A stretch of 64,000 nucleotides of DNA from Anisodus tanguticus (Eukaryota > Streptophyta > Magnoliopsida > Solanales > Solanaceae): NCBI GenBank assembly GCA_034509755.1, contig CM067555.1, positions 2,736,142 to 2,800,141 on the forward strand, written 5' to 3'. Position numbers and translations under genes: made by a program. Below the pieces are notes generated by a model. That model ran no database searches, was not told the DNA's origin, and was given only the letters and a program-made list of their open reading frames with translations. This document shows, in pieces, positions 57,196-64,000 of this stretch (its first letter is position 1; every line of letters starts with the position of its first letter).

Positions 57196-58696
57196 TCTTC
57201 TATACACATATAAAGTTAGGTATAAAAGAGGTGCCACTTCTCTTAGGCCATGTATATTTATTTATTTTCTCAGATTTTTACCCTTATTGCATTACTCTCT
57301 TCTTTCAAAACTCATTATTGAATAGCCCACTTGAGTAACGTATTCTTTCAGTTACTAATTTTATTTACCCATCAGCTACAAAAACTTAAAAGACTCTTAG
57401 AATTTAAAGAGATCCTGCACAATTAAACCTTGAACATCACTAATTCATTATATATATACACATATATGGATGTATGGACGATGAAAAATAAAAAAAAATG
57501 GTATGACGCTTATTCGTTATAGAGATGGCAGTGGATGTTGGACCCGGTCCAGATCCAGTGGATCCAGATTCGTTTTATAGGATATGAATCTTCAAAATTT
57601 GGACCCGACGGATCCGGATCGGACCCGGATCCGTTTCTGACGGATCGGATTTGGATTTGGATCTTGTATTTGAGATCCGTATCCGGTCTAGATCTGACCT
57701 GTGGATCCATTTTTATTAAATATATTCATAACCTAGAATGTAATTTTATAAGTATTTTCTTAAAATTGCTAAGCACATCCTTGCAAGTTTAATTTTCAAA
57801 ACAAGTTTAATTTATCCTCGCGTTAACTCAAAAACAAAAAAATAAAGAGTTAACTTCGATAATAAAATCAATGTTATATTAGTGAATGACTAACATCTCC
57901 ATAGACAAGTAGTTAAAATTATATTCACTTCATTTGTGAAGATTCCAAGCACATGCAAGTTCTGCATTGTGAAAATACTAGTCAGCATTTTCCACAACTA
58001 TTGTCATTGGCCAACATTTTCAATTAATAGCTCACAATCAAAACGAGACAACGAACAAAATATCTCATATGAACATTTCAAAATTGAAACATTAGCTAAG
58101 TAAAAATCGTTTGTCAGTTCAAAAAAAAAATTAGCAAGGTTACATTCTTAGCAAGGCAAATTTTTTTACATGTGTCCGATCCGTGAATCCGTGGATCCGG
58201 TGGATCCGATGGATCCGGAATTGGATATGATTTTTATGGACCCGATGGATCTGAATCCGGATCCGGATCCGGATTCAGGTATGAAAAACGGATCTGGATC
58301 TGAATCTAGAAGAATCCGGTCCAGATCCGATCCGTTCTCATCCCTATTCGTTAGGCTTTCACTATTGTTTGTCGCTGTAACTTCTTTTTATTTTCTAAGG
58401 TTCTGTTTTGATGTGACTTTTTTGTTTAGTTTTTAAAATTTTTAGTTTTGTAATGTACCTTTGACATAAATGTTTTACTCTCAAGTTAGGTAGCCATGAT
58501 GGGAGAACAACAAAAACTCATTCTTAAAACCTATTATTAAGAATCGATAAACTTTAGACCCTCTTATCAGAGAAAATTTAAAGATATTATAAAAATCAAT
58601 CTTTTTATATTTAAGATTTTGAGTATTAGGAGACACTATTTCATAAAATAAGTAAAAGATTCTACAACCGCACAAAGCACGGTTAAATTCACTAGT
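57196..58696 (+). mobile_element. probable Helitron, 1.5 kb, with nested hAT
   Basis: 5' end A|TCTTCTATACACATATAAAG with 'gaggtgccacttctc' nearby; 3' end has hairpin AACCG/CGGTT (58666-58684) followed 12 bases later by terminal CTAGT (58692-58696). The base after the end is A, not the expected T, which weakens the call or reflects mutation. Confidence 0.5.
57520..58345. mobile_element. hAT-like MITE with GGATCC-rich ends, 826 bp
   Basis: TAGAGATGGCAGTGG at the left and the complement AGGGATGAGAACGG at the right, with perfect 8-base duplication ATTCGTTA (57512-57519 and 58346-58353). Both subterminal regions (about 57535-57715 and 58170-58340) are dense in 'ggatcc' and 'gatccg' motifs; the middle is AT-rich. 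Open frames here (repeated Asp-Pro) are repeat shadows. Confidence 0.85.
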
Positions 58697-58720
58697 ATAG
58701 TTAATGACCGAACTTTCTTA

Positions 58721-59014
58721 TACTCCCTCCGGATCAAAAAGAGTGTTTACTTAGTCATTTGCACACCCCTTAAGAAAAATATTAACTTCTAGGCAAAAAT
58801 AGATAATTTGACTAAAATGTCCCTAATTAAAAAGATATTGGAATTTGATCATCTAACATTTAATAAGGGCAAATGTGGGAAAATAAGGTTAATTCTATGA
58901 AGGTACTTATGGCAAAACGGGTCAATCTGATCTTTTCTTGATTTGATAAGTGAACACTATTTTTTACTAAAAAATAAAGACTAAGTAGACACTTTTTTTA
59001 ATCCGGAAGGAGTA
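58721..59014. mobile_element. Stowaway-like MITE
   Basis: TACTCCCTCCGGATCAAAAA ... TTAATCCGGAAGGAGTA, with 'agtgtttacttagtc' and 'gactaagtagacact' as matching inner arms. Confidence 0.78.
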
Positions 59015-60290
59015 GTTCATAATTAGAATAACTCTGTATTTACTTTAAGATTAAACGCCGTTTACATATTTACGTTACTAAAACTTTGAGTTGGGGGTGG
59101 AGCAATTAAAGATTAATTAAATTATTCTTTTTTCTTTTAGTGAGGCGTGCTTGTAAACGTCATTATAATTTCACGTGTTCAACCTAGTGATCACTGACCA
59201 CATTAAGAAAATTTCATCAAGTCTCAACAAGTAATTGAATCGCATTTGGGTTAAGAATGGGACAAGTTATTAGTAGGGTAATCGAAACAAGTAATTGCAC
59301 GGTTTTCTCTTCAAATGGACTGCTCTTTAATTTTTGTCCTTCAAGTGGGATGGTCTTTAATTTTTTTCCCTTTAAAATCGATTTATGTCTATATGGGCAT
59401 AAGTTCTTTAAAGGCACGGCATAATTTGTAGATGTTATAATGTCTCTATAGACATAAATTCGATTTTGAAAGGTAAAAAAATTAGAGACCAGCCCTTTTT
59501 GAAGGGTAAAATTAATTACCAGCACAAAAATAGGGAAACAGTGCAAATAAATCTGAGCCCATTTAAATGACCAATTTTGAATCTGAGCCCATTGGACTCA
59601 TAAGGCTTCATTATCGCCCGTCATTGTAATAAGGGGATCCAAATTGTTATACCACATTATCACGGCCCAATTGGCACATGCTCTTGGTATTGGTAAAAAT
59701 ATTTAGTGCGGATATTAAGAAGAGTATTTAGTGCTAGCTAAATTATAAAGACCCTCATTACCTCACGATTGTAATTTTTTAATTTCTCACCTGAATACTA
59801 AAACTTTACGGTTATTTCTGAAAGTTCAATTGTTCTTCGTTGTTCAACAACAATATTCATCGCTTCATCCAAGAGATCAAATAAGATTTTTTCTCTTTTA
59901 TTATTTTATCATTTATTTACTGTCAAAATAATATAATCATCCTCGAAAATTATGGTGAAATAGCAAGTACTTCTCTATTCTTAATCAGATCGGTCTACCA
60001 CCACTTAACTAGCTATTTCCTCCCACCACTTGGCAAACAAAACTTCAACAAAAGAAATGTTTTTTTTGGTAACTAACTTTCCATTAGTCACCCAGTGATA
60101 ACAGTTACAAAGGACCATAACTAGGCTAAGACACAGCCTGTTATCTCATTACAAGCATCAAAACAAATACTAAGCTAACACTAGAGCTTTAAAACTAGAA
60201 AATGAGCTTACTAACAACATTACAGGTTCTAGCTGAAGCCTTGACATTACAAACTATGACAATTTCTCTTGCTATCTATTCTATTAGAAT
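59015..60290. other. intergenic DNA with a diverged inverted-repeat element
   Basis: 59300-59530 has arms 'ggtctttaatttttttccc' and 'aaaaaaattagagaccagccc' plus 'gtctatatgggcataa' versus 'ctctatagacataaat', a MITE-like structure. No gene seen. Confidence 0.4.
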
Positions 60291-60308
60291 ATGTTCGGTC
60301 TATTTATA

Positions 60309-60451
60309 ATAAATTTATAATTATGGTAATATAGAATTTATAGTCCTATTAGAATAGGGTTACCTTATTAGATTAGGAAAAGGAGGACCTTACATCTATA
60401 TAAGAAGGTCATTATGATGAATGAAAGGTAGAAAGAATTCTCCCATTATTC
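60309..60451 (+). repeat. left LTR-like direct repeat
   Basis: Matches 61619-61764 along its length: 'ataaatttataattatgg', 'gggttaccttattagatta', 'ctatataagaaggtcattatgatga', 'cccattattc'. 'TATATAAG' may be a promoter. Exact LTR ends not found. Confidence 0.65.
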
Positions 60452-60478
60452 AAAAACTATCTTTGCGCATGTTTTCAT

Positions 60479-61255
60479 ATGAAGGATTTCGGTTCTCTGA
60501 AGTATTTTTTGAGAGATGAAGTTGCACGTGGACCAACGGGGTTATTTCTTTGTCCACATAAATATGCGTTGGATATAATCTCTGAGACTAGATTATTGGG
60601 AGTTAAGCCAATCAATACTCCTATGGAACAGAATCATGATTTGGTGTTGACAGAAGGAACCAATTGGGAGATCCAGAATCATACCGATGTCTGGTCGGTA
60701 GATTGATAGACCTCAGTTTTACGCGACCTGAGTTGTCATATTGTGTGCATGTTCTGTCCCAATTCATGCAGCAATCGAAGGAAGCACACTAGAACGCGAC
60801 TCTCCGTGTGGTGCATTACTTGAAGAAGAACATAGGACAAGGCATTGTAATGAGAAAAGTGTGATCTCCAATTGTACGGATAATGTGATTCGGACTGGAT
60901 CGGCTATCCACTAACTCAAAAATCACTTACTAGTTGGTTTATATCCCTCGAAAATTCACTCGTATTATGGAAAACCAAGAAGCAACACATTGTCCCTCGC
61001 TCGTCAGTAGAGACGAAATATCAATCAATGGTAATGACAGTCTGTGAGTTGAAATGGTTAAAGAAAATTTTACATAGTTTGGGTGTTGAACATAAATCTC
61101 CGGTGAAAATGTATTGTGATAGTCAAGCGGCATTGTATATTGCACGAAATTTGGTGTTTCATGAATGGACTAAACACATTGCAGTCGACTGTCACTATGT
61201 CCGGAACGCGCTCCAGTTCGAAATAATACTTCTCAGTCATGTGTTTGAAAGTATG
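60479..61255 (+). pseudogene. Copia reverse transcriptase/RNase H fragment
   Basis: Starts MKDFGSLKYFLRDEVARGPT (after a GTG-type open start at 60479) with LFLCPHKYALDIISETRLLG, loses frame near 60705, and resumes as RNase H (MVMTVCELKWLKK, YCDSQAALYIARN, HEWTKHIAVDCHYVRNALQ) at 61028-61220. It is 5' truncated, lacks the end of RNase H and has several stops. Confidence 0.88.
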
Positions 61256-61618
61256 TATGTCCTAGAGACAATCATTATTAGGGACCAATGTACTTGAACA
61301 CATTCGTATTATTAATAAGATTAATACATTTATGACATTTGCAATTATTGAATATTATTTGGTTGTTTGTAATTATTCATTAATGTGCATCTCTTGAGTT
61401 GACGTTGTCATTAATAGAGTGAGATATTGATGATAGAGCGTAACTCTAAAAAGCCTCGACTAATGATCATCGAGAATGGGATATGGATGATATGTGATAA
61501 GTCGACATGTGGTCTGCATCACATTCTTAGAGAATGTAGTATGTCTCACTTGCTAGTAGTAATGGTTACTAGTGATGGACACATGGATACTTTTGAAAAG
61601 TATTGGTATACCCTGCTG
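61246..61618 (+). mobile_element. partial Copia LTR, same family as the solo LTR at 16901
   Basis: Begins 'tgaaagtatgtatgtcctagagacaatc' and matches the start of the solo LTR (its complement at 17990-18351) through 'gacacatggatacttttg' and 'cctgctgat', then stops at the right LTR-like repeat. It is truncated to about a quarter of full length. Confidence 0.78.
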
Positions 61619-61764
61619 ATAAATTTGTAATTATGATAATATATGATTTGTAGTTTTATTAGAATAGGATTACCTTATTAGACTACAAAAAGGAGAACAT
61701 TATCTCTATATAAGAAAATCATTATGATGATGAATGAAAGATAGAAAAAATTCTTCCATTATTC
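61619..61764 (+). repeat. right LTR-like direct repeat
   Basis: Partner of 60309-60451 with substitutions and a 3-base insertion in the 'gatgatga' stretch. Confidence 0.65.
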
Positions 61765-62019
61765 TTGTCTATAGACAAGGTTGTTAATTTGGCATCTATT
61801 TATGGATCCATCTCATCAACCTTGTCCATACTCTCTGTGCATATTCACACTCCTGAAGAGGTGACCATTTGTTTCATCTTGGATCTCGCACCAAGAGAAA
61901 TGGTTTTTCTTTCATTTTCTTTTGGGTATCAAGCAAAACCATATGTTAGGTACAATGAGCTACCTTTGCGTGATTACTCCAAATTAATGTTGCATGTAGA
62001 AAAACAAATTAACCATTAA
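61765..62019 (+). CDS. unrecognised open frame, possible gene fragment
   Basis: 84 codons starting TTG or GTG-like after the repeat, ending TAA at 62017-62019. The sequence has a protein-like mix (LDLAPREMVFLSFSFGYQAK, PYVRYNELPLRDYSKLMLHV) unlike the Lys/Asn/Leu runs of random AT-rich frames here. There is no in-frame ATG at its beginning, so it may be an exon or retrocopy fragment. I do not recognise the family. Confidence 0.35.
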   Translation: MSIDKVVNLASIYGSISSTLSILSVHIHTPEEVTICFILDLAPREMVFLSFSFGYQAKPYVRYNELPLRDYSKLMLHVEKQINH

Positions 62020-62417
62020 TGTCCACTTATTTAAATTTTAAGCACTAATGAATATAAAAAATATTAATACAATCTTGACTTTTTTTTTGGTAATACATAT
62101 AAATATAATAATGACTCAATAATGTTCCAATGCCAAGACTGAACGTGTTGTGAAGTATACTTGTTACTCAATTGTCAAACACTTTTGCCAGCTTGGATTA
62201 ACCAATCATTTAATTAAATCGTTATAAAATTTGACAGTAAATTGTGATATTATGATAAGTTGATACTCAAGAATTAAGATCCAAGTTTATAGACCATTCC
62301 CATGTTCCACCTCGTTGGCAGTTAATTTGACTTGCTAGAGATGTTGGCGTTTGTTGGAAGTTCTTTTACTTTAAAAAGTGTTTTTTGAACTGTTACTTGG
62401 AAAATAAAATTAACTTA

Positions 62418-62969
62418 GGGTGTGTTTGGTACGAAGAAAATGTTTTCTTATAAAATATTTTCTTGAAAATATAAGTGGGGTTTTAATTTATTTTCTAATG
62501 TTTGGTAAGTAGGAATTTTTTTTACTAATCTATTCAAACACTATGGGGGGAGGGGGGAGCTGGAGGGTGGATAAGAGACGATCAGTGCTTATAAAACTTG
62601 TTTTTTCCACCTCAACTAGGAAAATTATTTTTCTCATTTTTAACTAACTTGTTTTTGGTAGTCAAACTATGAATGAGAGTTTTGCCTTTTGAAAGAATTG
62701 CATGGTTTGCGCTCCTTATGGGTTGGTCTTTAATTTTTTGCTTTTTGCCCTTCAAAATAGAATTTAAATTCCCACTATTTATATTATTGGTGCTGTGAAA
62801 TATTATAATGCAGAAATATAAATATGCACCGCGAAAGACTTGTTGCATAGGACGATGCCAGGCTGAGTCAGAAAAGGCTATGATGACTTAGAAAAAATAT
62901 TAACTAAAAAATTTATTCAACCAAACATAAGAAAATTGAAAAAATCAATCCTCTATACCAAACACGCCC
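62418..62969. mobile_element. Tourist-like MITE upstream of the NCS1 gene
   Basis: Inverted ends GGGTGTGTTTGGTA and TACCAAACACGCCC with TTA at 62415-62417 and 62970-62972. The interior includes a related repeat segment ('gggttggtctttaattttttgc'). Its right end lies 143 bases before the ATG at 63113. Confidence 0.8.
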
Positions 62970-63112
62970 TTAGTCCTATTTCTCTTTATGTATGAGAATG
63001 ACATAAACACAACTTGTCATTTTCCACCACTCATCTTCTATCTTGAAATTCCTTTCAATTGATACCACAGGATCTTCAATCTTATTGAATCTTTTTTCTT
63101 TTCTTCTAAACC

Positions 63113-64000
63113 ATGGTGTCCAAATCTCTCAACTTTAGTCTTCATCATCTTCATCCCCACCGTGAAATTTTCACAAAACCCAAGAACCTATATTCCCTTG
63201 GAACATCCTCAATTCCAACCACCTTAACTACTACTAATACTAGTAGTAGTACTAAAATTGTACACTCTTTTTTCCACAAAAAATGTAACAACAAAAAAAT
63301 TCTTTTAACCATGGCATTATCAAGTCAAATTGATGAATGTCAACCTGATCCTAGCCTTACAAATGATGATCTCAAGCCAACGTCGACCGATCAACGCAAC
63401 TTTTCGGGTTGGGAAATGGCTAGTTTATGGATTGGACTAGTTGTTGGTGTACCTTCATATTACCTAGCTGGTAGCCTAGTTGATCTTGGAATGTCATGGT
63501 GGCAAGGTATTGCAATTGTTGTTATAGCCAATTTGATAACTTTGGTACCACTTATATTAATAGGTCAACCAGGCACAAAATTTGGTATATCATTTCCTAT
63601 TTTAGCAAGATCATCATTTGGGATTAAAGGTGCACATATTCCTACACTACTTAGAGCTTTAGTTGGTTGTGGTTGGTATGGTATTGAAACATGGATTGGT
63701 GGTGAAGCAATTTTTCTTTTATTACCAAAAATTGTTAAAAATTCAACTTTGGCACAATCACTTTCTTGGCTTGGCACTTCACCCCTTGAATTTGCATGTT
63801 TTGTCTGTTTTTGGATAGCACAATTGGCAATTGTGTGGAAAGGGATAGATGGTATTAGAGAATTGGAAAAATACTCTGCCCCAATACTTATTTCACTTAC
63901 TTCTTGTTTACTCATTTGGGCCTATGTGAAGGCTGGTGGATTTGGTCATATGTTAAATTTATCATCAAGAATCTCTAGTTCAGAGTTTTGGTCTCTTTTT
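63113..64000 (+). CDS. plastid NCS1 nucleobase transporter (PLUTO-like), 5' part
   Basis: Purine/uracil permease of the NCS1 family, like Arabidopsis PLUTO, which imports uracil, guanine and adenine into plastids. The frame is open for 296 codons to the window end. The start ATG has a good context (AAACCATGG). Residues 1 to about 70 are Ser/Thr/Lys-rich and basic, as in a plastid transit peptide; a second Met is at residue 67. Then NFSGWEMASLWIGLVVGVPSY begins the first membrane helix, followed by family motifs GQPGTKFGISFPILARSSFG and GCGWYGIETWIGGEA and by WKGIDGIRELEKYSAPIL. Several more helices lie beyond the window. No intron is needed so far. Confidence 0.93.
   Translation, partial: MVSKSLNFSLHHLHPHREIFTKPKNLYSLGTSSIPTTLTTTNTSSSTKIVHSFFHKKCNNKKILLTMALSSQIDECQPDPSLTNDDLKPTSTDQRNFSGWEMASLWIGLVVGVPSYYLAGSLVDLGMSWWQGIAIVVIANLITLVPLILIGQPGTKFGISFPILARSSFGIKGAHIPTLLRALVGCGWYGIETWIGGEAIFLLLPKIVKNSTLAQSLSWLGTSPLEFACFVCFWIAQLAIVWKGIDGIRELEKYSAPILISLTSCLLIWAYVKAGGFGHMLNLSSRISSSEFWSLF

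Noticed and set aside
57510..58436. Frames with repeated Asp-Pro or Arg-Ser
   Set aside because: Translations of the GGATCC arrays at the ends of a hAT-like MITE.
1..64000. CRISPR arrays, operons, phage or bacterial defence systems
   Set aside because: None seen; all recognised genes are spliced plant genes and the repeats are plant transposons.

Overview
The window is nuclear DNA of a flowering plant, almost certainly a nightshade (Solanaceae). The evidence is spliced plant genes with GT-AG introns, an AT-rich intergenic background, SINEs with a TTG-repeat 3' end of the tobacco TS type, Au-type SINEs, and many small inverted-repeat transposons of kinds common in Solanaceae. There are no bacterial or phage features and no CRISPR array. 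No new multi-gene system is visible. The unusual content is nested and truncated mobile DNA.

Layout. 1-0.55 kb: last exon of the ER membrane complex gene EMC1 (+). 2.0-9.3 kb: a complete ten-exon GPI-anchor-type aspartic protease gene (-); EMC1 and this gene converge. 9.3-34 kb: gene-poor DNA with SINEs, tandem duplications, a broken DUF295 F-box-family gene split by a 1.45-kb solo LTR, a probable 3.7-kb Helitron holding two miniature LTR retrotransposons (TRIMs), and a 1.1-kb solo LTR. 34.6-48.9 kb: a complete ten-exon gene (-) for a 1349-residue protein with an N-terminal NT-C2 domain followed by coiled coil. Its introns and flanks hold eight copies of one small hAT-like MITE, a truncated Copia element fused to a TRIM fragment, SINEs and a probable mitochondrial DNA insert. 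49-63 kb: more mobile DNA, including a non-autonomous hAT, a Helitron carrying another hAT, and a Copia fragment between direct repeats. 63.1-64 kb: start of a plastid NCS1 nucleobase transporter gene (+), cut by the window end.

The four recognised genes (EMC1, aspartic protease, NT-C2 coiled-coil protein, NCS1 transporter) have no obvious common pathway; they look like ordinary unlinked plant neighbours. Exon junctions of the two complete genes were worked out base by base and keep frame throughout. Transposon boundaries come mostly from matching target-site duplications (TSDs), read directly from the sequence. Family names rest on recognition, since no database search was possible.
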